In this document: one piece after another, positions 10,404 to 21,829 of the stretch
How the letters are laid out: each line of letters starts with the position of its first letter
Numbering within the stretch: position 1 is the first letter of the stretch
NCBI GenBank assembly: GCA_049999725.1
Contig: JBNGIS010020640.1
Location: forward strand, 95,401 to 159,400
Source of the DNA: Haplomitrium mnioides
Lineage: Eukaryota > Marchantiophyta > Haplomitriopsida > Calobryales
Length of the DNA stretch: 64,000 nucleotides
Direction: 5' to 3'
Program-made: the position numbers and the translations under genes
The notes under the pieces: model-generated
What the model saw: the letters and a program-made list of their open reading frames with translations, nothing else
Told to the model about the DNA's origin: nothing
Database searches by the model: none

Positions 10404-11995
10404 CACCACCTTTTCCTAATCTATGGTTCTAAAACAACCTAAACCTATGCCACAGTTCTATTCTGCTATTCTTTGCAGTCCACCACTGCCTAATCTGTGG
10501 TTCTAAAGAAACCTAAACCTACATGGACAATTCTAGTCTGCTGTTCTTTGCAGTCCACGGTTGCCTGATTGCCTAGTCCGTGGTTCTCAAAAAAGCTATA
10601 CATTCACCAGAAATTGTAATCTGCTATCCTTTGCAGTCCATGGTTGGTTGCCTAATGTGTGGTTTAAGAAAAACCAAAACCTACACCGGCAATTCTAATT
10701 TTCCATTCTTTGCAATCCACGGTTGCCTAATCCGTAGTTCTCAACAAAACTAAACCTACACTGCCAATTCTAATCTGCTGTTCTTTACAGTCTACCATTG
10801 CCTAATCTGTTGTGTTGAAACAAAACAAAACCTACACCTGCAATTCCAATCTGCTGTTCTTTATAGTCCACTGTTGCTTAATCCGTGGTTCTAAGAAAAC
10901 CTAAACCTACACCGGCAATTCTGATCTGCTGCTGTTTGCAGTCCACCGTTGCCTAATCCATGGTTCTAAAAAAACCCAAACCTACACCAGCAATTCTAAT
11001 CTTCTGTTCATTGCAGTCCACCGTATTCTAATCTGCTGTTCTTTACAGTCCATGGTTGCCTCATGCGTGGTTCTCAAAATACTCAAACCTATAACGGGCA
11101 ATTCTAATCTGCTATTCTTTGCAGTCCACCGTTGCCCAATCCATCATTCTCAAAAAACCCAAACCTACACCGGCAACTCTAATCTGCTGCTCTTTCCAGT
11201 CCACCATTGCCTAATTCAAGGTTCTCAAATAACCTAAGCCTAAACCGTTAATTCTTATCTGCTGTCCTTTGCAGTCCACAGTTGCCTAATCTGTGGTTCT
11301 CAAACAACCTTCACCTACACCGGAAATTCTAATCTGCTGTTCTTTGCAGCCCACAGTTGCCTAATCCGTGGTTTGACAAAAATCATGAACCTAAACGGGC
11401 AATTCAAATCTGCTGTTCTTTAAAGTCCACCGTTGCCTACTAGGTGGTTCTCGAAAAACCCAAACCTACACCGGCAATTCTATTCTTCTGTTCTTCGCAA
11501 TCCACCGTTAAGTAATTCATGGTTTTAAAACACCATAAGCCTACACGGGCAATTCTAATCTGCTGTTCTTTGCAGTCCACCGTTGCTTAATCTGTTGTTC
11601 TCAAAACACCCAAATGCACACTGGCAATTCTACTCTGTTCTTTGCAGTCCACTGTTGCCTAATCCCTGGTTCTCAAAAATCCTAAACCTACACCAGCAAT
11701 TCTAGTCTGCTGTTTTTTGCAGTCCACCATTGCCTACTGCGTGGTTCCCAAAAAACCTAAACCTACAAGGGCAATTCTACTTTGCTGTTGTTTGCAGTCC
11801 ACCATTGCCTACTCCGTAGTTCTCAAACAACCTAAATCTACACCGGCAATTCTAATCTGCTGTTCTTTGCAGTCCACCATTGCCTACTCAGTGGTTCTCA
11901 AAAAACCCAACCCACGTGGGCGATTCTTGTCTGCTGCTCTTTGTAGTTCACCGTTGCCTAATCTGTGGTTCTAGAAAAACCCAAACTTAGATTGG
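10404..11995. repeat. ~77-bp tandem array, about 20 copies
   Basis: Units share GGCAATTCTAATCTGCTG, TTCTTTGCAGTCCACCG, TTGCCTAATCCGTGG and TTCTCAAAAAACCCAAACC. Spacing between successive GCAGTCCAC marks is about 75-83 bp. Units differ by roughly 10-25 percent by eye, so the array is old. It fills exactly the interval between an LTR-C end (10,403) and an LTR-C start (11,996). No open frame is conserved across units. Confidence 0.9.
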
Positions 11996-14097
11996 TGTGA
12001 GCCGGTGACATGAGGTACTATAGAACAATCCTTGGAATTGGAAGCAACATTGAAGCAATTCTCCTCTCGTAAGTGTTAAGGTACCCAAGAAGTAGCGGAT
12101 CAACTCATATCTGTGAGTAGGAGCGGATCGCCTAGATTCAAGGAGTGGAATTAGGCCCGTGGCGGGTAAGGAAGAGAGGCTGGCAGAAGAAGGTGCTCAC
12201 AGGGTCGCCTCGCAATAAGAAGGGGAGTTATGTCAGCCGACAAATTGGGGCACTGCCCAAAAATTGAAGGGATTAGAAGCATCGTCGGAGCAGCCTCAAC
12301 TTCTAAGGCACAGGGATACTCCAGGAGCATCGGGGAACTCCAGATTGGGGGCAAGTGGAAGAGATACTGCGAGCATCACCGAAATACGGGGGGTTAGGGC
12401 CAGGGCAAGGAGGAACGGAGCACTCGCTAGAGGCAATAAGTAGAGAAGTGGAAGGAAAAGTGACCTCGGAAGCAGGGAAAGATTGGGAACTAGATGAGGA
12501 GGACTAAGAGCGTGGGACAGAAATCGAAGATCAGCAACAGATGGAAGGGACCATAGGTAAGGTGAAATGCTGCAGCGTAAGCTTTCAGATGCCCGTGCGT
12601 CAGAAGCATGAATTGGGAAGAGAAAGGAGAGGGCAACAACCTTCATAAGCAGCGACGACACCAAGGATCGGGGGACGCTCCGCTTCCCCAAGCGTAAACG
12701 GGCTTTATCAGGGTCCAAACCCACTTCGGACTTCACGATTCCTGGGGATGCTATGGAAACTTAGCAACCTTGACGGTGTTTGGGAGATTCTACGGAAACG
12801 TGGAAAATTCAAGAGTCTGAGGGATTCTGTGAACTGAGCTGTCCAAGGAATCCTTTGTATTGGGTCCGAGATAAACTATGGAACCCAAGTCAAGATGGTT
12901 GTCCAACTTCCAGGTTGAAGACGGTGTCGGACAGTGTCCTACGAAACCAAGTCAACTACGAAACCCAAGTCAGCGCGGCGTTCCAGCTTCCAGGTTGAAG
13001 ATGGCGGAGGAGAAAAGTCAACCTCACACTTAGGAGTCCGAGGGATTCTACGGACCGACCTGTCCGAGGAATCCTTTGTATCGGATCCGTGGTCAACTAC
13101 GGAACCTAGGTGTGGTCCAGCTTCTAGGTTGAAAACGACATCGAACGACAGCTGCGGAGAAAAATAAAATTCAGACTCAGGAGTCCGAGGGATTATGCGA
13201 GCCCACCTATCCGAGGAATCCTTCGTATCGGGTCCGCGGTCAACTACGGAACCCAAGTCAGCGCGGCGGTCCAACTTCCAAGTTGAAGACGGCGTCCGAC
13301 TGTGCCTTGCGGAACCAAGTCAGCTACTGATGTAGGTCAGCAGGGCGGTAAAACTTCCATTTTGAAGACGGCGTCGGACGGCGACCTGCGCAGTTCTTCG
13401 GACTCGGTTCCACGAAGTTCTTCGAACTCGGTTTTGCAGAATTCTTCGAACTCACAAGTCCATGGGAAACTTCGAACCATACCCTGGGAACCTCAGATTT
13501 GACCGTTAAACTTGGATCATTCCACAACTAAACAAGATAGGTGTCGCTATGTCTGGAGCCCATTGCTAACGGAAAAAACAACCACTTCGAAGGGGAACAG
13601 TCACGCAAGGGACGAGGCACGGGGGTTAAAGATTGAGGTGATGCAACTTTCTACGGGTTGGTGTATGCAAATTAGAGACACGCAAGTAATCTCGGGACAG
13701 GAAGACACAACGAAGTAAGGAAGGAAGAATCCCAATGAAGATTTACGTGAGGCGAGTGGACTCATGCTAGGGGCTAGCAAGGGTGGAGGTGGACTGGAGG
13801 GGCATCAAGAATTGCTAGGCGGGGAGCTCTAGAGGCTCGAGCAATCCAGGTGAACTCATTTCTGCGGGTGGACCAGCATTGGAGGTGAATTGATACGTGA
13901 AGCTAAAGGGGATTTGTTTGTCTTGAATTTGGGAGAGACTGCCAAAGGGGGATCTTGGGGTCGTTTTAGCATCATCTATGCAGGAGCATCAATCCTAGAG
14001 ATGCTCGGAGTGCGTCCTGGTCTAATATTTCAAGTGGAGCCAAGAAGGGAGTGGCTGTGTTAGTGCTCATGCATTGCGGAGAAGATCTATTCGAGGT
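11996..14097 (+). repeat. LTR-C 5' part, diverged, with an internal second LTR start
   Basis: Begins TGTGAGCCGGTGA, like TGTTAGCCGGTGA at 51,629. A second LTR start (TGTCAGCCGA) occurs at 12,231, preceded by the polypurine run AGAAGGGGAGTTA, so 11,996-12,215 is a fragment of one LTR and 12,231 onward a 3' LTR of another. The part at 12,780-13,390 contains about three ~160-bp repeats (GTCCGAGGGATTCTACGG, AGTCAGCGCGGCGGTCCAAC), in place of the 39-bp repeats of the other copies. It ends within about 16 bp of the LTR position at which 9,702 begins. Confidence 0.8.
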
Positions 14098-14235
14098 CCC
14101 TGTGGTGCTGTGTCGCATATAATTTTGAGGGAGCACAGAGTGTGTGTGCATGTATTTATGTACATGTGTATTAGATAGATTTGATTTTTGTTTGTATTTT
14201 TTGAGAAGCACTTAGGACTAGGACTAGGACTAGGA
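14098..14235. other. Junction between LTR-C and transposon-like unit 1
   Basis: No gene. It contains four CTAGGA hexamers at about 14,215-14,235 directly before the sequence shared with the unit start at 21,618. These could mark the edge of unit 1. Confidence 0.4.
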
Positions 14236-14439
14236 CAAAGCAAATAAAAATATTAACTATAAATTTAAGTTTCATTGACACAAAATAACATTCAACTTGG
14301 AATGATTTATAGTCACAAGTTCAAGTTGGTAAAAAAATCCAACAAGTTGCTAAAAACGATTTTCAAGTACTTTTGAGAATGATCATCTTAAATAACACCA
14401 AACTTGCAAATACAAAATATAGAACAAAATTCTTGAAGG

Positions 14440-16160
14440 ACTTTAGTCGCTGGTCTCGACTTCTTCGGATTCAGCTTAAAAGATTCATCAAGGTTTTCTT
14501 GATCTGTCTCAGTGTTAATGACAATGATTGAATCTCTTTGAAATATTTCAGGATTGAGTATTTTTTGTCTTTCGTACTCAAATAGATTTGCTTAATGGTA
14601 GCTAGAGTTGTTATACTCAATTGGTTTTTTTGGGTAAGAAGAAAATCAAAAGATAGAATTGTGATTTGTGTCACATCAAGTACATCTATATGTGGTTTGG
14701 ATTTGTGTTTCCCTTTTGTTGCTGCTATTGTTTTTAGGAAGTATTGTCCATAAAATGCATCTTTAGCCAAACAAGCAAACCATCGGACTTGTACTTGTTT
14801 CGAGTTTGGAGGATTTTTCTCATCAAATGACAAAAATTCGAGAACTTTGGTAACCCAAGTCAGTCTTCTCTTTGGATCCAAAGATGCAACAACACAAATT
14901 AGCATTTTAGTTTTCATCTCATGTAGACTTCCGAATTTACGCCGGTACTGAGTATTGTGCAAAAGAGTCCCTTCTCGTAGCCTAGGTGCTCAATTATAGA
15001 TTTCTTGACGTGTAGAAAGTATTTGTTGTACCGAAGTATCTTCTTCTGTTTATTGAGCATGAAGCTAAGAATCTAGACAAACATTTTGAGAATCGTTACA
15101 AATGTTTGAGTGTTATGAAGGTGGAAAGGTAAATTCTACTTGGAGTGACTTTCTCTTTTTTTCAAGGATGTAGGCTACAATCTCTTGTTGGGCAAGAAAA
15201 AAGTCATTCCAACTAGGTTTATTAGAATCTGTAAAGAACTTGTAGCAATTCTCACTTATGTTGTACCTTTTTGAAAATACCACTTTCTCAGCATTCTTTT
15301 CTCTTTTTTCCTTTTGAGATCGTTTGATTTCATAATATGCCTTGAGAGGAATCAACATTGAATTCAAAATTTCTCTGTCCACTTTAGGTAGGCACTTAAG
15401 TTCACAAATACCATTTGCAGGTAGCCAAAGTTCATCTCTTGAAAACTATTTTCTCCAAATCTTTACTTTGGAATCATTTAACTAGAACTTGAATTGTTGA
15501 TTCAAAGTAATATCATGTCTCCTTTGAACCAGAGAGGGATGTTGCTGTAGAAACACTTTGAAATCCCAAGTTTCCAACAAAAGAGCCACCTCACTAAGAC
15601 TCGTAATCGTGAAAGCTTTGACATATTTTAAATGTTTCGAGAATCAGTTGAACATTTCATCGATTTAATCATGAGTATCACCAAGTATGAGAAATCCCAC
15701 CTTGATTTTCTCAAAAACATTCTTGGCAATATGGAGACTAAGATATCCAAACATGATAGAATTCTTATTCTCTTGTGATGTGTTGTCCAACTGAAGATAC
15801 AAAGTTGGAGGTAGTGGCCCTTTTAAGTCACATAATATTTTGTTGAGCACAGTAAATATCAAGTTAGAATCGCTTCTCAAGTTTTTGTATGTTAAGAAGA
15901 CCCTTCAAAGAAAGAGCATGATTGAATATTAAGGCACCAACAACATGCACACCCACTAAACAATCTTTATCAATGTTTTGTGGTGGCGAAGGCTAGTGTG
16001 GAAGAGCAGTTTTCTTCTCATACATTCCATCAATGACAATTCCCAATTACTTTTGACCATCGACACAACATTTTCTTCGATGGTTTGCAAGTTTTGTTCT
16101 TTCTTTCATTTGTTGGTCACGATGAAGAAATAGTTGGCGATTATATTTGATTGCATGATC
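14440..16160 (-). pseudogene. Transposase-like protein (DUF7869-like), core and C-terminus, copy 1
   Basis: Minus-strand order: QQMKERTKLANHRRKCCVDG, then IVIDGMYEKKTALPH, VGVHVVGAL, YLQLDNTSQENKNS, KIKVGFLILGDTHD (about 16,150-15,665). Next come SENCYKFFTDSNKPSWNDFF and the C-terminal MHNTQYRRKFGSLHEMK and KMLICVVASLDPKRR block. The three acidic/His signatures (ID.MD, LDN, GHTHD) have the spacing of an RNase H-fold DDE nuclease, which is my inference for this family. Here GHTHD is GDTHD and stops separate the blocks, so it is dead. Confidence 0.65.
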
Positions 16161-17913
16161 ACAAAGCACGAAGGATATAAAAGCAGTTCCGTAAAGCATA
16201 TGTCGATACTTGTAACTTTAAAGCACAACCTTATGTGCCACAAACATTCAAGTCATCTTAAACAAATGTTTGAATTTGTAGAATTGAAATACTTTGTAAA
16301 AGATGATAAACAAACTTTTGGCAATTTAAAAAAAAAAGAAAATCTGTTTCAAAAGAGAAAAATAAGATTTGCAAACAAAAAGTACCAAAACACATCCTCT
16401 GAGCTTTTAGCATGAGTGGAGACAACAACTGATAGTATGCGCGTATAGGACCAAAACAACAACACCAATGTCATGGCTTGTTGTGATTGTTGTCGAGACT
16501 AGTTTTAAAAAGAACAAGAACAAATTGTTTGCGTGCATATGATTTGGGAACAACAAAAAACAACCGCTACTTTGAACCAAAAACATGCTATTCAGAATAG
16601 GAACCTTTTTTTGGGGGAAAATTTGTGATTTTTGAATTCAAAAAATATTAAAAATGAGGCTATTATTTAAAAACAAAAAGTACATGAGTTTTTTGGATTT
16701 TTTTTTTCCATTTCAATAAGCGTAATAGAGCGAAATTCAATTTCGTTATGCAAAATCAATCAATATTATTAGTTTTTATAAAAATATTGGAAAACTTGAA
16801 TTTGATGAAAAAAGTATAAAAATTATGGTAAGTTTTCATCAAAAAATTTCATTTATCATTGATTACAATTCTAAGCCCAAAAGTTGAAATACATGTCACA
16901 AGAAACTATTTTGAAATATGTTTGATTGCACAAACTCTATGCGAGCATAGATATGGTGCTCTTTCAAACTCTTTTGTTGGAAAAAAATTATAAAACATAA
17001 AGGAAAAGCCCAAGGGGACCAGAAGTCAAGGGAATGAGTTTGCAATGGTAAACACAAAAACAAACAAAACAAAACATTGCATGGATTTATGAGCTTTATT
17101 TTAAACGTCAAGAAAGAAAGAAGCTTTCACTTGTAGTTGCAAATCCATGCAATCAAAATTGAATGTGGGCTTTCAGAAAGGTAACAACATTTAAAAATAT
17201 TTCATAGTTCAACAAAGCATATACAGAAACATATCATAGTTTAGAATCAAAAAAGCAATAGCTAAGGAGATTGAATTAAGATTGTTAACAAGAAACATAT
17301 GCAAGTTTTAGACTTGATTCATTCAAAAAAAGGTCTCAAGATCTACAAAAGAGTCTATGACTTGTGTATAAAAAAAGTTGCTACCGATAGTATTTATATA
17401 TGAAGAAGCTTAAGGGTTGTATTAGAGAAGTAGAACTTGTGGAAGGCATAGACTTTCATCCCAAAGTCTATGTGCATATAGGAATCCAAGCTCAACTTGT
17501 GAACACTCAACCCCAAAGTCTATGCGCGTTTAGGAATCCAAGCTCAACATGTGAACACTCAACCCCAAAGTCTATGCCTACATAGGCATCCGAACTCACC
17601 ATCTGAACACTCCACCCTAAAGTCTTTGCGCGTATAGGAATCCGAACTCACTATCTGAACATTCCACAACAAAGACTAACAAGAACCTAGGTTTTAGGTT
17701 CTGTAGAAGAGTTTTTGTATGATGTACGTTTCGCTTGCAAATCAAAGTCTATGCACGCATAGGGTTCACACTTCTACAATCGAGGATACACACTGTAAAC
17801 ATTCTATTTTTTTGCAAAAAACTCTACGCACACAAAATATTTAGATTTCTAATTCGGAATCTAAAAGTAAAAATTGGTATAAAGCTCTTCATCTGAGTCA
17901 AACAGCGTTCAAG
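16161..17913. other. Non-coding part of unit 1
   Basis: AT-rich. It starts as intron sequence shared with copies 2, 3 and 4, then (from about 16,540) is shared only with copy 2. Palindrome-bearing repeats occur at 17,450-17,770. I see no conserved reading frame. Confidence 0.5.
17450..17770. repeat. Palindrome cluster, ~56-bp spacing
   Basis: Four to five units of the type CAAAGTCTATGCGCGTATAGGAATCC... followed by AACTC..CATCTGAACACTCCACCC. The core approximates TCTATGCGCGCATAGA, a near-perfect palindrome. Variants are mostly C-to-T or G-to-A within the CpG core. The counterpart in copy 2 is at 21,080-21,340. Confidence 0.75.
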
Positions 17914-18013
17914 NNNNNNNNNNNNNNNNNNNNNNNNNNNNNNNNNNNNNNNNNNNNNNNNNNNNNNNNNNNNNNNNNNNNNNNNNNNNNNNNNNNNNNN
18001 NNNNNNNNNNNNN
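17914..18013. other. Assembly gap (100 N)
   Basis: Exactly 100 N, a conventional placeholder of unknown true length. It lies at the boundary between tandem copies 1 and 2, so copy number here is uncertain. Confidence 0.99.
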
Positions 18014-18049
18014 GCAAATACAAAATATAGAACAAAATTCTTGAAGGAC

Positions 18050-19830
18050 TTTAGTCGCTAGTCACAACTTCTTCGGATTCAGCTTCAGAAGATTCATCAA
18101 GGTTTGCTTGATTTGTCTCAATGTTAATGACATTGATTGAATCTCTTTGAAACATTTCTAGATTGAGGGCCTTTTGTCTTTTGTGCTCAAATAGATTTGC
18201 TTTAATAGTAGCTAAAGTGGTTTTTCTCAATTGGTTTTTTGGGATAAGAAGAAAATAAAAAGACAGAATCGTGATTTGTATCACATGAAATACATCAATA
18301 TATAACTTGGATTTGCATTTCCCTTGTGTTGCTATTTGTTTTGGGAAGTACTGACCAAAAAATACATCTTCAGCCAAACAATCAAACCATTGAACTCCTA
18401 TTCGTTTTGGGTTTGGAGGATGTTCCTTATCAAATGACAAAACTTTGAGAACTTTGGCAACCCAAAACGGTATGCTCTTTGGATCAAGAGACGCAACAAC
18501 ACAAATAAGCATTCTAGTTTTCATCTCATGTAAATTGCCAAATTTATGCCTATATTAAGTATTGTACGAAAGAGTCTCTTCTTGCCGCCTAGGTGCTCCA
18601 TCATAGAATTCTTGACATGTAGAAACTATTTGCTATACTGAAGTATTTTCCTTTGTTTGTTGAGCATGAAGTTGAGAATCTCGACAAACATTTTGAAAAT
18701 CATTACAAGTGTTTGACTATTGTGAAGGTGAAAAGGTAAATTCTGCTTTGAGTAGTCGTTTTTTTTTTCATAGATGTAGATCGCAATCTCTTGTTGGGCA
18801 AGAAAAAAGTCATTCCACCATTGAATATTAGAATCTGAAAAGAACTTGTAGCAGTTCTCACTTATGTTGTACGTTATTGAAAATACCACTTTCTCGACAT
18901 CCATTTCTCTTTCTTCCTTTAGAGATTGTTTGATTTCAGAATATACCTTGAGAGGAATCAACATTGAACTCAAAATTTCTGTGTCCACTTCAGGTAGGCA
19001 CTTGAGTTGACAAATACCATCCGTAGGTAGCCAAAATTCATTTGTTGAAAACTGTTTGCTCCAAATCTTTGATTTGGAATCATTTAATTGAAACTTGAAT
19101 TGTTGATAAAAAGTAATATCATGCATCCTTTGAACCACAGAGGGACGTTGATGCAAAAACAATTTGAAATCCTAAGTTTCCAACAAAAGAGTCAATGGAG
19201 GTTTAGGATTGTAGGATAATTGAAGCGTCTCGCTAAAATTCGTAATCGTTAAGGCTTTGACATGTTCCGAGAATCGGCTGAACATTTGATCAATTTGATC
19301 ATGAGTGTGACCAACCATGAGAAAAATTACCTTGATTTTTCGAAAAACATTCTTGGCAATAAGTAGACTAAGATATCCAAACATGATAGAATTCTTATTC
19401 TCTCGTGTCGTGTTGTCCAATTGAAGATACAAAGTTGGAAGGAGCGGTCATTCAAAGTCGCATAATATTTTGTTGAGCACAGTAACTGTCAAAATAGAAT
19501 TTCTTCTCAAGTTTCCATACGTTAAAAAGACCCTCGAAGAAAGAGCATGATTGAATAAAAGGGCACCAACAACATGCACACCCACCAAACAATCTTTATC
19601 AATGTTTTTTTGTAGCAAAACCTAGTGTGGAATAGTAGTTTTCTTCTGATTCATTATATCAATGACAATTCCCAAGTACTTTTGACCATCGGTATAACAT
19701 TTTCTTTGATGGTTTGCAAGCTTTGTTCTTTAATTCATTTGTTAGTTACAATGAAGCAATAGTTGGTGATTATATTTGACTGCATCAATACAAAGCACGA
19801 AGGATATAAAAGAAGTTCAGTAAAGCATAT
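18050..19830 (-). pseudogene. Transposase-like protein (DUF7869-like), core and C-terminus, copy 2
   Basis: The best-preserved core. Minus strand: NIDKDCLVGVHVVGALLFNH, then MYLQLDNTTRENKNSIMFGY, FLMVGHTHDQIDQMFSRFSE at 19,432-19,172. This is followed by a 178-residue frame 19,162-18,626 (FYQQFKFQLNDSKSKIWSKQ, WLPTDGICQLKCLPEVDTEI, SENCYKFFSDSNIQWWNDFF) and a C-terminal frame 18,524-18,051 ending in an acidic SSEAESEEVVTSD tail. Frameshifts near 19,165 and 18,600 break it. It probably encoded a transposase or other nuclease. N-terminal exons are missing. Confidence 0.68.
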
Positions 19831-21617
19831 GTCGATACTTGTAACCTCAAAACACAACCTCATGTGCCACAAACATTCAAGTCATCTTAAACAATTGTTT
19901 GAACTTGTAGTAGTGAAATACTTTGTAAAACTTGATAAATAAACTTTTGGCAATTTGAAAAAAGAAAAATCTATTTCAAAAAGAGAAAAACAAGATTTGC
20001 AAACAAAAAGTACCTGAACACATCCTCTGAGCGTTTACCATGAGTAGAGACAACAACTTATCGTATGCGCGCGTAGGACCAAAACAACAACACTAGTATC
20101 ATGGCTTGTTGTGATTGTTGTCGAGACTAGTTTCAAAAGAAACAAGACCAAATCATATACACGCATAGGATTTTGGAACAACAAAAAACAGCTGCTACTT
20201 TGAACCAAGAACATGCTACTTAGAATAGGAACCTTTTTTGGGGGAAAAATTGTGATTTTTGAATTCAAAAAACAAAAAAAAACGAGGTTATTTTTTTTTT
20301 TTAAAAAGTACATGAGTTTTTTGGATTTTTGTTTTGCCGTTCCAGCAAGGGTGACAGAGTGAAAGTTAATTTTGTTATGCAAAATCAATCAATATTATTA
20401 GTTTTCATGAAAATATTGGAAATTTTGAATTTGATAAAAAAGCATAAAAATTATAGTAAGTTTTCATCAAAAAATTGCATTTATTATTGATTACAATTCT
20501 AAGCCCAAAAGTTGAAATACACGTTACAAGAAACTATTTTAAAAAATGTTTGATTGCACAAACTCTAGGCGCGCGGAGAGGTGCTCTTTCAAACTTTTTT
20601 GTTGGAAAAATTTACAAAACATAAAGAAAAAGCCGGAGGGGATCGGAAGTCAAGGGAATAAGTTTGCAATCGTAAACACAAAAATAAAGAAAATGAAACA
20701 TTGCATAAATTTAGGAGCTTTTATTGAAACATCAAGAAAGAACAAAGCTTTCACTTGTAGTTGCAAATCTATGCAATCAAAAGTGAACGTGGGCTTTCAG
20801 AAAGGTTACAACATTTAAAAATATTTCATAAATCAACGAAGCATATACATAAACATATCATAGCTTAGAATTAAAAAGGTAGTAGCTAAGTAGATTGAAT
20901 TAAGATTGTAAATAAGAAACATCTGCAAGTTTTAGACTTGATTCAACCAAACAAAGGTCTCAAGATCTACAAAAGAGTCTATGACTTGTACATAAACAAA
21001 GTTGTAATCAGTAGTCTTTATATATGAAGAAGCTTAAGGGTTGTACACGAGAAGTAGAACTTGTAGAAGGCATAGACTTCCACTCGAAAGTTTATGCGTG
21101 CATCAGAATCCAAGCTCAACATGTGAACACTCCACCCCAAACTCTGTGCGCACATAGGAATCCGAACTCACCATCTGAACACTCCACCCCAAAGTCTATG
21201 CGCGCATAGGAATCCAAACTCACCATCTGAACATTCCACAATAAAGACTGACAAGAATCTAGGTTTTAATCTCGATAGAAGAGTTTTTGTATGATGTAAG
21301 TTTCGGTTGTAAATCAAAATCTATGCGCGCATAGGGTTCACACTTCTACAACCAAGGATACACACTATAAACGTTCTATTTTTTGCAGCAAACTCTACGC
21401 AGCCAAAAGACTTCGTTTCTGATTCGGAATCTAAAAGTAAAAACAGGTACAAAGCTCTTCATGTGAGTCAAACAACGCTAAAGGTTTTAATTTTTACAAC
21501 AAAGTCTTAAAAAGAAAAAACAAATTAATCAACTTAGGTAGATGCTTCAACAATATAATAACCTCAAAAGTTGAAAACAAAATACTTACATTTTGAAGAA
21601 GAAAATATTTCTACAAA
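19831..21617. other. Non-coding part of unit 2
   Basis: Collinear with 16,161-17,913. It holds a palindrome cluster at 21,080-21,340 (TCTATGCGCGCATAGG units) and ends at the start of unit 3 (CAAATAAAAAT at about 21,618). This shows that the unit repeats head-to-tail with a period of about 3.77 kb. No credible gene. Confidence 0.6.
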
Positions 21618-21829
21618 ACAAATAAAAATACTAACTATAAATTTAAGTTTTATTTACACAAAATAATATTCAACTTGGAATGATTTATAGTCACAATTTC
21701 AAGTTGGCAAAAAAATCCAACAAGTTGCTAAGAATGATTTTCAAGTACTTTTGAAAATGATCATGTTAAATTACACCATACTTGCAAACACAAAATATAG
21801 AACAAAATTCTTGAAGGACTTTAGTTGCT

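Larger units (their letters stand above)
14236..17913 (-). mobile_element. Transposon-like unit, copy 1 (5'-truncated gene)
   Basis: Starts with CAAATAAAAAT-TAACTATAAATTTAAG, shared with 21,618. It carries the 3' exons of the transposase-like gene, then non-coding DNA with palindromic repeats, and stops at an assembly gap. It is collinear with copy 2 throughout, and with copy 3 only as far as about 16,540. The gene's N-terminal exons are absent. Confidence 0.7.

Noticed and set aside
10404-11995. CRISPR-like look of regularly spaced similar units
   Set aside because: Units are full-length tandem repeats without unique spacers, in a plant nuclear context.
12296-12736. 146-residue minus-strand frame
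   Set aside because: Lies within LTR-C, and the homologous regions at about 51,800 and 60,300 do not keep it open.
14215-14235. Telomere-like repeat
   Set aside because: CTAGGA hexamers, not the plant TTTAGGG unit, and only four copies.
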